Below, piece after piece: positions 28,201-34,620 of a stretch of 64,000 nucleotides of DNA. The DNA comes from CAVQCJ01 sp963849365. Lineage in GTDB: Bacteria > Actinomycetota > Actinomycetes > Prado026. How positions within the stretch are numbered: the stretch's first letter is position 1; every line of letters starts with the position of its first letter. A program made the position numbers and the translations under genes. The stretch covers positions 1-64,000 of the forward strand of contig CAWKHA010000003.1 of the NCBI GenBank assembly GCA_963849365.1, in the 5' to 3' direction. The notes below the pieces were generated by a model, which made no database searches, was not told where the DNA came from, and was given only the letters and a program-made list of their open reading frames with translations.

Positions 28201-28632
28201 TCGGCCGACCTGGCGATCACCAAGACGGGCCCGGCCACGGTCGTCGCCGGCGGCAGCGTGGCCTACCAGCTCACCGTGACCGACAACGGCCCGTCCGACG
28301 CGGCCAACCTCTCGGTCACGGACACCCTGCCGGCCGGCGTCAGCTTCGTGTCGGCGGTGGGGGCGGGGTGGGTGTGCTCGAACGTCGGGAACGTGTCGGT
28401 GACCTGCACTCGACCGACCCTCGCTGCCGGCGCAACCGCTCCCGTGATCACCGTCACCGTGACCGCGCCCGCCGCAGGCGGGCTCGTTCCGCAACACCGC
28501 CTCGGTCTCGTCGACGACCGCGGACCCGGACGCCGTCAACAACACGGCCACGCTGGCGACCACGGTGACCGGCTCCGCCGACCTGGCGCTGACCAAGACC
28601 GGCCCGCCGCGGTCGTCGCTCGGATTCGTTGA
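22216..28632 (+). CDS. Giant DUF11-repeat surface adhesin, N-terminal part (interrupted)
   Basis: As written this frame encodes 2,138 residues. Residues 1-40 are a signal peptide ending AFA-A. About 45-225 is an unknown beta-rich domain, about 225-480 is strongly Gly-rich (GGGGGNGGTGGQGGN type), and from residue 510 there are DUF11 (TIGR01451-like) repeats of about 124 residues starting 'SADLAITKTGPATVVAG'. Thirteen complete repeats precede a frame change near 28484, after which the last 50 residues are out of frame and end at 28630-28632. The gene continues in the same original frame at 28645. GAGGAGAAG (22199-22207) precedes ATG 22216. DUF11 arrays form extended Ig-like stalks, so this is probably a cell-wall-anchored adhesin when intact (about 3,530 codons in total). 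Confidence 0.85.
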   Translation: MLSTTRRRGMVRGVAVLSAASLACAATLGPTVLLASPAFAAGACATPGGSGAGGSLTGVVNTYYPGVGTATAGATSISVGAPAGAATPIAAGDLLLVIQMQAADINSTNTNAYGDGVAAAPASGYTALNASGLYEYVRATSGVVAGSVGISGLGAGAGLLNGYVTAAATAAAGQRTFQVVRVPQYTTATTSSTLTASAWNGSVGGILALDTTGTLTLNGTVSVNGLGFRGGVGIQRGGAAGTANTDVVVSATIGTDGTKGEGIAGTPTQTTAGNGYPGGDDARGAPGNAGGGGTDGNPTANDQNTGGGGGGNGGTGGQGGNAWSSGVATGGYGGVALPATAARVFLGGGGGAGTGNNFTAPNSSGAAGGGMVMIRAGAVGGAGTITANGAAAYNLTQNDGGGGGGAGGTIVLTSQGGSLAGATLNANGGRGGDAWNTQAGAASAHGPGGGGGGGWIFTSSAPTAATVTGGANGITTTGNLVYGSSAGSLGQTATPGSIPGVSGGAECADVSITKTGPASVNANGSVSYTLSVSNAGPASATGLSVTDTLPAGVTFVSASGPTWACSNVGNVSVTCTRAAPLASGATAASITVVVTAPAQGVTLSNTATVTATTPDPTPANNTSTVSTTVNPLADLSIVKTGPATVAAGASVSYSLAVANAGPSDAASLTVTDTLPAGVTFVSATGTGWVCSNAGNVSVTCTRAALATGTSAPAITVTVTAPAQGATLSNIASVAAGTTDPVPGNNSSSLSTTVTPSADLAITKTGPATVVAGSNVSYSLVVVDNGPSDAASLTVTDTLPAGVTFVSATGTGWTCTNVGNVSVSCTRPALAAGATAPTITIVVTAPNQAAALSNTANVSSLTADPNAANNTSVANTAVTASADLAITKTGPATVVAGNNMSYSLVVLNNGPSDAANLSVTDTLPAGVTFVSATGTGWTCTNVGNVSVTCTRPALAAGATAPTITIVVTAPAQAGSLSNTASVASTTADPTPANNTSTAVTTVTASADLAMTKTGPPTVTASGSVTYTLVAVNNGPSDAANVSVVDTLPAGVTFVSATGTGWACSNVGNVSVTCTRPALAAGATAPTITIVVTAPAQTATLTNTASVSSTTADPNAANNTSSVTTGVTASADLAITKTAPATVVAGSAVSYSLVVVNNGPSDAANLSVTDTLPAGVIFVSATGTGWTCSNVGNVSVTCTRPALAAGATAPTITIVVTAPAQAGSLSNTASVASTTADPTPANNTSTAVTSVTASADLAITKTAPATVVAGSAVSYSLVVVNNGPSDAANLSVTDTLPAGVIFVSATGTGWTCTNVGNVSVTCTRPALAAGATAPTITIVVTAPAQAGSLSNTASVASTTADPTPANNTSTAVTSVTASADLAITKTAPATVVAGSAVSYSLVVVNNGPSDAANLSVTDTLPAGVIFVSATGTGWTCTNVGNVSVTCTRATLAAGATAPTITVVVTAPAQAGTLVNSSSVASTTGDPNPANNAASTSTAVTASADLAITKSGPASVVAGSGVTYSLVVVDNGPSDAANLSVTDTLPAGVIFVSATGTGWTCTNVGNVSVTCTRPALAAGATAPTITVVVTAPGQAATLTNSSTVSSATTDPTPANNTSTTSTMVTASADLAITKTGPASVLASGAIGYQLVVTDIGPSDAANLSVDDTLPAGVTFVSASGTGWACSNVGNVSVTCTRPALATGTTAPTITIVVTAPPMAATLTNTATVSSATADPNAANNTGSVTTAVGPVADLAITKTGPATVVAGGSVSYLLTVTNNGPSDATSLSVVDTLPAGVTFVSAIGAGWSCSNAGNVSATCTRPLLAAGATAPVITVVVTAPAQAGTLTDSATVSSTTADPDAANNTATASTTVTGSADLSMTKTGPATVTAAGTVTYSLVVVNNGPSDAAGLTVSDTLPAGVTFVSATGTGWACSNVANVSVTCTRAALATGATAPTITLVVTAPAQTTTLTNTASVASTTADPDAANNTSSVTTGVTASADLAITKTGPATVVAGGSVAYQLTVTDNGPSDAANLSVTDTLPAGVSFVSAVGAGWVCSNVGNVSVTCTRPTLAAGATAPVITVTVTAPAAGGLVPQHRLGLVDDRGPGRRQQHGHAGDHGDRLRRPGADQDRPAAVVARIR

Positions 28633-31600
28633 TCGCTACCGCTCGTGGTGGTCGACAACGGTCCGTCGGATGCGGTGAATCTGTCGGTGGACGACACGCT
28701 GCCGGCCGGCGTGAGCTTCGTGTCGGCGACCGGCACCGGCTGGACCTGCTCCAACGTCGGGAACGTGTCGGTGACCTGCACCTGCCACGCTCGCGACGGG
28801 GCGACGGCGCCGACGATCACGGTGGTCGTGACGGCTCCGGCCCAGGCGGGTTCGTTGACGAACACGGCGTCGGTGTCGTCCACGACGGTGGACCCGAACC
28901 CGTCGAACAACACCTCGTCGGTGACGACCGGGGTGACGGCGTCGGCGGACCTGGCGATCACCAAGACCGCTCCGGCGACGGTGGTGGCCGGGGGCGGCGT
29001 CTCCTACCAGCTGGTGGTCACCGACAACGGCCCGTCCGATGCGACCAGCCTGTCGGTGTCGGACACGCTGCCTGCGGGTGTGGTCTTCGTGTCGGCGACC
29101 GGGACGGGCTGGGCGTGTTCGAACGCCGGCAACGTGTCGGTCACCTGCACCCGGCCGGCGCTGGGGACCGGCGCGACCGCGCCGGCGATCACCGTGGTCG
29201 TCACCGCCCCGGCGCAGGCGGCGACCCTGGCCAACACCGCGTCGGTGGCGGCCACCACCGCTGACCCGGACCCGACCAACAACACCGCCTCGGCGAGTAC
29301 CACGGTGACCGCGTCCGCGGACCTGGCGATCACCAAGACCGGCCCGGCGACGGTGGTCGCGGCCGGCTCGGTGGGCTACCAGCTCGTCGTCACCAACGCC
29401 GGCCCGTCCGACGCCGTCAACGTGTCGGTGACCGACACGCTGCCGGCCGGCGTCACCTTCCTGACCGCGACCGGCACCGGCTGGACCTGCACCAACACCG
29501 GCAACGTCTCCGTCGGCTGCACGCTGGGGACGCTGGCAGCCGGTGCCACCGCCCCGACCATCACCGTGACGGTGACCGCGCCGGCGCAGGCCGGCAGCTT
29601 GTCCAACACCTCCAGCGTGGCCAGCACCACCAGCGACCCGAACCCGGCCGACAACACCTCCGCCATCACCACCACGGTCACCGCATCCGCCGACCTGGCG
29701 ATCATCAAGTCCGGTCCCGCCACCGTGGTCGCCGACGGCACGGTCACGTACCAGCTCGTCGTCACCGACAACGGGCCGTCCGACGCCGCGAACCTGTCCG
29801 TCGACGACACGCTGCCGGCCGGCGTGACCTTCGTGTCGGCGACCGGCACCGGGTGGACCTGCACGAACGCCGGCAACGTCTCGGTGACCTGCACGCGGCC
29901 GCTCCTGGCCACCGGGACGACAGCGCCGACGATCACCGTCGTCGTCACCGCCCCGCCCCAGGCCGCCACGCTCAGCAACGCGGCCACCGTCTCCTCGACG
30001 ACGCCGGACCCGGACCCGGCGAACAACACCTCGACCGCCACCACCGGTGTCACGGCCCTCGCCGACCTGGCGATCACGAAGACCGGTCCGGCCACCCTGG
30101 TCGCAGGAAGCTCGGTGGGCTACCAGCTCACGGTCACCGACATCGGCCCGTCGGACGCAGCCACCGTCTCGGTGACCGACACGCTGCCGGTCGGCGTGAC
30201 CTTCGTGTCGGCGACCGGCACCGGCTGGACCTGCACCAACACCGGCAACGTCTCGGTCACCTGCACGCTGCCCACCCTCGCGGCCGGTGCCACGGCGCCG
30301 ACGATCACGGTGACGGTGACGGCTCCGGCGCAGGCGGCGACGTTGACGAACACGGCCTCGGTGTCGTCCACGACCGTGGACCCGGACCTGTCGAACAACA
30401 CCTCGTCGGTGACGACCGGGGTGACGGCGTCGGCGGACATGGCGATCACCAAGATCGGCCCGCCCGCCGTCACCGCGGGCGGGTCGGTCACGTACCAGCT
30501 GGACGTGTCCGACAACGGCCCGTCCGACGCCGCTAACGTCTCCGTCACCGACACCCTGCCCGCGAGCGTGACCTTCGTGTCGGCGACCGGCACCGGCTGG
30601 ACCTGCTCCAACGCCGGCAACGTCTCGGTGACCTGCACCCGGCCGGCTCTGGCCGCCGGTACGGCGGCGCCGACGATCACCGTGGTCGTCACCGCCCCGG
30701 CGCAGGCCGCGACCCTGACGAACACGGGCGCCGTCTCGAGCACGACTCCGGACCCGGACCCGACGAACAACACGTCATCGGTCAGCACCGGGGTCGGCGC
30801 CTCGGCCGACCTGGCGATCACCAAGACCGGCCCGGCGACGGTGGTCGCGGCCGGCTCGGTGGGCTACCAGCTCGTCGTCACCAACGCGGGCCCGTCCGAC
30901 GCCGCGAGCGTCCAGGTCACCGACACGCTGCCGGCCAGCGTGACCTTCGTGTCGGCGACCGGCACCGGCTGGACCTGCACCAACACCGGCAACGTCTCCG
31001 TCGGCTGCACCCTGGGGACGCTGGCAGCCGGTGCCACCGCTCCGCCGATCAGCGTGACCGTCACCGCCCCGGCGCAGCCGGCCACGTTGGGCAACACCGC
31101 GTCGGTCTCCTCGACCACCGCCGACCCCGACCCGACCGACAACACGGCCACGGCCACCACGACCGTCACCGCGTCCGCCGACCTGGCGATCGTCAAGACC
31201 GGTCCGGCCACCGTGACGGCCGGATCGGCGATCAGCTACCAGCTCGCCGTCACCGACAACGGTCCCTCGGACGCGGCGAACGTGTCCGTCACCGACACGC
31301 TGCCCGCCGGCGTCACGTTCGTGTCGGCGGCCGGCACCGGGTGGGCCTGTACGAGCACCGGCAGCGTCTCGGTGACCTGCACGCGGCCGACCCTGGCCAC
31401 CGGGACGACAGCGCCGACGATCACCATCGTCGTCACCGCGCCGGCGCAGGCCGCCACCGTGACCAACACGGCCACGGTCACCTCGACGACGTCCGACCCC
31501 GACCCGTCCAACAGCACGTCCGCGGTCTCGACGACGGTGACCGCGTCCGCCGACCTGTCGATCGTCAAGACCGGACCGGCGAACGTCCTGGCCGGCGCGA

Positions 31601-32670
31601 CGATCACCTACCGCCTGACCGTCACCGACAGCGGCCCCTCGGACGCCGCGTCGCTCACCGTGACCGACACCCTCCCGGCCGGCATCACCTTCGTCTCGGC
31701 CACAGGCACCGGCTGGACGTGCACGAACGCGGGCAACGTGTCCGTCTCCTGCACCCGGCCAGCCCTGGCCGCGACGGCGACAGCGCCGGACATCGTCGTC
31801 GTGGTGACCGCTCCGGCCACGAACGGCACGCTGACGAATGTCGCCGACGTGTCGGCCGCGACGGCGGATCCGGACCTGTCCGACAACACGTCCACCCTCG
31901 TGACCGACGTGGGCCCCGCGGCCGACGTGTCGGTCAACAAGGCCGGACCCGCGACCGTCGCGCCGGGCGGCACTGTCACCTACCAGCTCACGGTCCACGA
32001 CGCCGGTCCGTCCGACGCCGCGAACGTCTCCGTCACCGACACCCTGCCCGCGAGCGTGACCTTCGTGTCGGCGACCGGCACCGGCTGGACCTGCTCCAAC
32101 GCCGGGAACGTGTCGGTGACGTGCACCCGTCCCACGATCCCCGCCGGCGCCACCGCTGCGACGATCACGGTCGTGGTGACAGCGCCGGGGCAGGCGGCGA
32201 CCCTCACCAACTCGGCGACCGTGAGCAACACGGTGCTCGACCCCGACCTCACGAACAACACCGCCGGCGTGACCACGGCGGTCGGCGCGGCCGCCGACCT
32301 GTCGCTGGTCAAGACAGGCCCGGCCACCGTCGTCGCGGGTGGCCAGGTCGCCTACCACCTCGTCGTGTCGAACGCCGGCCCGGACGCGGCGGCCGGCGTG
32401 CAGGTCGTCGACTCCCTGCCCGGTGGCGTCGCGTTCGTGTCGGCGGGCGGCTCCGGCTGGAGCTGCACGCACAGCGGGAGCGTCTCGGTGACCTGCACCC
32501 GGGCGGCGCTCGCCGACGGCGCCGTCGCGCCGACGATCACCGTGGTGGTGACCGCGCCGGGCGCCCCGACTCAGCTGACCAACAGCGCCCAGGTGCTGGC
32601 GAGCACCCTCGACCCGGTGCCGGACAACAACAGCTCGTCGGTGCCCACCGCGGTACTGGCGGCCGGCGGG
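23743..32670 (+). repeat. Array of 24 DUF11-coding repeats, about 372 bp each
   Basis: Counting starts of the 'ADLxITKTGPA' block gives 24 units between 23743 and 32670, average 372 bp (124 codons). Each unit repeats 'NGPSDAANLSVTDTLPAGVT', 'GTGWTCTNVGNVSVTCTRPA' and 'TADPTPANNTS'. Units six to eight start at 25609, 25981 and 26353, exactly 372 bp apart and nearly identical at DNA level, pointing to recent tandem duplication or gene conversion. Long antisense frames here are composition artefacts of the repeat. Confidence 0.9.
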
Positions 32671-32814
32671 GGCGGCGGGAACCCCCCGAACACCGGCCCG
32701 CTCCCGCACACGGGCGCGGACGGCCTCCTGCTGATCCCCCTGGGGCTCCTGCTGCTGGTGCTCGGCGGGACCCTGACGGCCGCCTCACGACGGGGGACCG
32801 GCCGCCCGTCCTGA
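28645..32814 (+). CDS. Giant DUF11-repeat surface adhesin, C-terminal part with LPXTG signal
   Basis: GTG 28645 is only the first start-like codon after the interruption; no ribosome site precedes it, and the protein begins in mid-repeat (VVDNGPSDAVNLSV). It holds about ten DUF11 repeats over 1,389 residues and ends with a sorting signal: Gly/Pro linker, LPHTG (32701-32715), a 20-residue hydrophobic helix and the basic tail SRRGTGRPS. Sortase would cut between T and G and attach the protein to the wall. It is in the same frame as the N-terminal part at 22216, so the two almost certainly are one gene split by a local cluster of indels at 28480-28800. A sortase gene is at 51781-52512. Confidence 0.85.
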   Translation: MVVDNGPSDAVNLSVDDTLPAGVSFVSATGTGWTCSNVGNVSVTCTCHARDGATAPTITVVVTAPAQAGSLTNTASVSSTTVDPNPSNNTSSVTTGVTASADLAITKTAPATVVAGGGVSYQLVVTDNGPSDATSLSVSDTLPAGVVFVSATGTGWACSNAGNVSVTCTRPALGTGATAPAITVVVTAPAQAATLANTASVAATTADPDPTNNTASASTTVTASADLAITKTGPATVVAAGSVGYQLVVTNAGPSDAVNVSVTDTLPAGVTFLTATGTGWTCTNTGNVSVGCTLGTLAAGATAPTITVTVTAPAQAGSLSNTSSVASTTSDPNPADNTSAITTTVTASADLAIIKSGPATVVADGTVTYQLVVTDNGPSDAANLSVDDTLPAGVTFVSATGTGWTCTNAGNVSVTCTRPLLATGTTAPTITVVVTAPPQAATLSNAATVSSTTPDPDPANNTSTATTGVTALADLAITKTGPATLVAGSSVGYQLTVTDIGPSDAATVSVTDTLPVGVTFVSATGTGWTCTNTGNVSVTCTLPTLAAGATAPTITVTVTAPAQAATLTNTASVSSTTVDPDLSNNTSSVTTGVTASADMAITKIGPPAVTAGGSVTYQLDVSDNGPSDAANVSVTDTLPASVTFVSATGTGWTCSNAGNVSVTCTRPALAAGTAAPTITVVVTAPAQAATLTNTGAVSSTTPDPDPTNNTSSVSTGVGASADLAITKTGPATVVAAGSVGYQLVVTNAGPSDAASVQVTDTLPASVTFVSATGTGWTCTNTGNVSVGCTLGTLAAGATAPPISVTVTAPAQPATLGNTASVSSTTADPDPTDNTATATTTVTASADLAIVKTGPATVTAGSAISYQLAVTDNGPSDAANVSVTDTLPAGVTFVSAAGTGWACTSTGSVSVTCTRPTLATGTTAPTITIVVTAPAQAATVTNTATVTSTTSDPDPSNSTSAVSTTVTASADLSIVKTGPANVLAGATITYRLTVTDSGPSDAASLTVTDTLPAGITFVSATGTGWTCTNAGNVSVSCTRPALAATATAPDIVVVVTAPATNGTLTNVADVSAATADPDLSDNTSTLVTDVGPAADVSVNKAGPATVAPGGTVTYQLTVHDAGPSDAANVSVTDTLPASVTFVSATGTGWTCSNAGNVSVTCTRPTIPAGATAATITVVVTAPGQAATLTNSATVSNTVLDPDLTNNTAGVTTAVGAAADLSLVKTGPATVVAGGQVAYHLVVSNAGPDAAAGVQVVDSLPGGVAFVSAGGSGWSCTHSGSVSVTCTRAALADGAVAPTITVVVTAPGAPTQLTNSAQVLASTLDPVPDNNSSSVPTAVLAAGGGGGNPPNTGPLPHTGADGLLLIPLGLLLLVLGGTLTAASRRGTGRPS

Positions 32815-32902
32815 CCCCGGGAGCGCGGCCTGCGCGCCCGCCTAGGCATATGGGGCACGAGGGGGCTATGGTTGCGGCAGTCGCTTTCTCGTTCGTGCCT
32901 CG

Positions 32903-32925
32903 CGCCCGCGGGATTTCCGCGGGCG
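32903..32925 (+). promoter_or_regulatory. Hairpin in the cold-shock gene leader
   Basis: CGCCCGCGG-gattt-CCGCGGGCG is a perfect 9-bp stem in the 180-bp gap before the cold-shock gene, about 70 bp upstream of its ATG. Long structured leaders are usual for csp genes and may act as RNA thermosensors or processing sites. A terminator role for the adhesin is less likely, as no T-run follows. Confidence 0.45.
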
Positions 32926-32996
32926 TTCGCCTTTCATCGAGAGGCACCGCGGCGGCTGGGCCCCAGATCTGGGGTGCCGTCCAGTAGGAGAGATTC

Positions 32997-33200
32997 ATGG
33001 TTTCCGGAACCGTCAAGTGGTTCAACGCCGAGAAGGGCTTCGGCTTCATCGCCCCCGACGACGGCGGCGCCGACGTCTTCGTCCACTTCTCCGCGATCGC
33101 GGCTGAGGGCTACCGCTCGCTCGACGAGGGCCAGAAGGTCGAGTTCGACGTCACGCAGGGCCAGAAGGGCCCGCAGGCCGAGCAGGTCCGCCCGCTCTGA
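32997..33200 (+). CDS. cspA: Cold-shock protein (CspA family)
   Basis: A 67-residue single cold-shock domain. MVSGTVKWFNAEKGFGFIAP contains RNP1 (KGFGFI) and VFVHFSAI holds RNP2, with the usual acidic/Gln C-terminal strand QKGPQAEQVRPL. It binds single-stranded RNA and DNA and melts mRNA structure. Length and motifs are canonical. TAGGAGAG (32984-32991) precedes the ATG. A long hairpin terminator follows at 33225-33264. Its neighbours, a desaturase and a DEAD-box helicase, suggest a cold-response group. Confidence 0.95.
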   Translation: MVSGTVKWFNAEKGFGFIAPDDGGADVFVHFSAIAAEGYRSLDEGQKVEFDVTQGQKGPQAEQVRPL

Positions 33201-33224
33201 ACCACCGGCCTCCTCGAGGCCGGC

Positions 33225-33264
33225 GAGACCCCCGTTCCCGACTCCGGTCGGGGCCGGGGGTCTC
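33225..33264 (+). terminator. Strong hairpin terminator after the cold-shock gene
   Basis: GAGACCCCCG/CGGGGGTCTC forms a 10-bp stem, with CCCGAC/GTCGGG nested inside it. It lies 25 bp after the csp stop, and a T-rich tract begins about 15 bp downstream (TCTTTCTTTC). Confidence 0.75.
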
Positions 33265-33284
33265 GGCGTTACTCAAGATCTTTC

Positions 33285-33326
33285 TTTCTAGATCTTGTTT
33301 TCTAGGAGTTCGTTTCTAGAAGCACG
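33285..33326 (+). promoter_or_regulatory. Three TTTCTAG direct repeats with 14-bp period
   Basis: TTTCTAG begins at 33285, 33299 and 33313, exactly 14 bp apart, in an unusually AT-rich stretch upstream of the desaturase (ATG 33432). The first copy lies within the inverted pair CAAGATC/GATCTTG (33274-33297). The regular phasing suggests an operator array for a cooperative regulator. Confidence 0.45.
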
Positions 33327-33431
33327 TGCCCGGCTGGGTCATACTGGCCGGACAGGCATCAGCTTTCTCGGTTCCCGCATCGCGGCCCGCGTCGCACTCG
33401 CTGCTGCAGGCTCTCGGTACGAGGAGTGGCG

Positions 33432-34427
33432 ATGTCGACGTCTTCTGTCCAGACCCGGCGTGACGCGGACTACGACGGCGACCGGCCGTTCGACGAGGCC
33501 GCGCCGGGCGCGCGCTGGCCCTGGTTGTCCGTGCCGGCGCTGGTGACCATGGCGCTCGTGGTGGCGCCCCTGCTGGGGCTGGTCGCGGCCATCGTGATCT
33601 CGCTGATGAACGGGCTGGACTGGTTCCCGCTCGCGTTCGCCGCGGTGCTGTACGTCCTGACCGGCCTCGGCGTCACGCTCGGCTTCCACCGCGGCATCAC
33701 GCACCGCTCGTTCCAGGCGCAGCGGTGGCTGCGGGTCACACTGGCCGCCGCCGCGTCGATGAGCTTCCAGGGCTCGGTGGCGAGCTGGGTGTCCACCCAT
33801 CGCAAGCACCACGCCTTCACCGACGAGCCGGGCGACCCGCACTCGCCGTACCGGTTCGGGACGTCGGCCCGCGCCCAGCTGCGCGGCCTGCTCGAGTCGC
33901 ACGTGGGCTGGTTCTGGCGCAGCGAGGAGATCCCGGCGGAGCGCTACGCGCCCGACGTCGTCAACGACCGCGGCCTGCGCGCGGTCGACACCGCCTTCCC
34001 GTACCTGTGCGTGCTCTCGCTGGCCCTCCCGTTCTTCGTCGGGCTGGCGTGGACCCGGTCCCTCGGCGGCGCGGTCGTCACCCTGCTGTGGGCCGGGCTC
34101 GTCCGGGTGGCCCTGCTGCAGCACGTGACGTGGAGCATCAACTCCATCTGCCACGTGGCCGGTCGCCGGCCGTACGCGACCCGCCGGTTCGACCGCGCCG
34201 GAGACGTGTGGGTGCTGTCCCTGCTCTCGTTCGGCGAGAGCTGGCACAACGGGCACCACGCGGACCCGAGCTGCGCGCGGCACGGTCGTGGCCGACGTCA
34301 GCTGGACGTATCCGCCACCGTGCTGCGAATGATGGAGCGGGTGGGCTGGGTCTCCCGCGTGCACTGGCCGGCCGGGCCGCCCGAGCCGCGCGTGGTCGGG
34401 ACGGCCGTCCCACATGAGGTACCCTGA
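33432..34427 (+). CDS. Membrane fatty-acid desaturase (acyl-CoA delta-9 type)
   Basis: A 331-residue membrane di-iron desaturase with three His boxes: HRGITH at residues 86-91, HRKHH at 123-127 and HNGHH near 272-276, between four hydrophobic helices (about 35-58, 65-84, 187-205, 210-228). It introduces a cis double bond into acyl-CoA or lipid acyl chains, keeping the membrane fluid. ATG 33432 follows GAGGAG (33421-33426) by five bases. The GTG overlapping that site (33426) is less suitable. It sits behind the cold-shock gene and ahead of a DEAD-box helicase, and is preceded by a regular TTTCTAG array that may control it. Confidence 0.9.
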   Translation: MSTSSVQTRRDADYDGDRPFDEAAPGARWPWLSVPALVTMALVVAPLLGLVAAIVISLMNGLDWFPLAFAAVLYVLTGLGVTLGFHRGITHRSFQAQRWLRVTLAAAASMSFQGSVASWVSTHRKHHAFTDEPGDPHSPYRFGTSARAQLRGLLESHVGWFWRSEEIPAERYAPDVVNDRGLRAVDTAFPYLCVLSLALPFFVGLAWTRSLGGAVVTLLWAGLVRVALLQHVTWSINSICHVAGRRPYATRRFDRAGDVWVLSLLSFGESWHNGHHADPSCARHGRGRRQLDVSATVLRMMERVGWVSRVHWPAGPPEPRVVGTAVPHEVP

Positions 34428-34620
34428 GAGCGCTTGCTGGACCAACGGTCGCCCCGGGTCTCAGACCTCGGGGTCACCAGCGGGTGACACTGCCCCCGTA
34501 GCGACACCCAGCGAGCCGAACACCCCGGAGATGCGCACAACAGGTGCGTGGTCTCCACGGCCGGCCCAGTGACCGGTGCAGGCACGCCCAGCGTGGGCGT
34601 GGCCGCCCGGAAGGATCTTC

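Noticed and set aside
23890..28596. Very long antisense frames in the adhesin region (also 25287-27107 and 30775-32709)
   Set aside because: They mirror the DUF11 repeat on the other strand, have low-complexity Arg/Gly/His or Val/Ala composition, no start context and no domain. They are composition artefacts.
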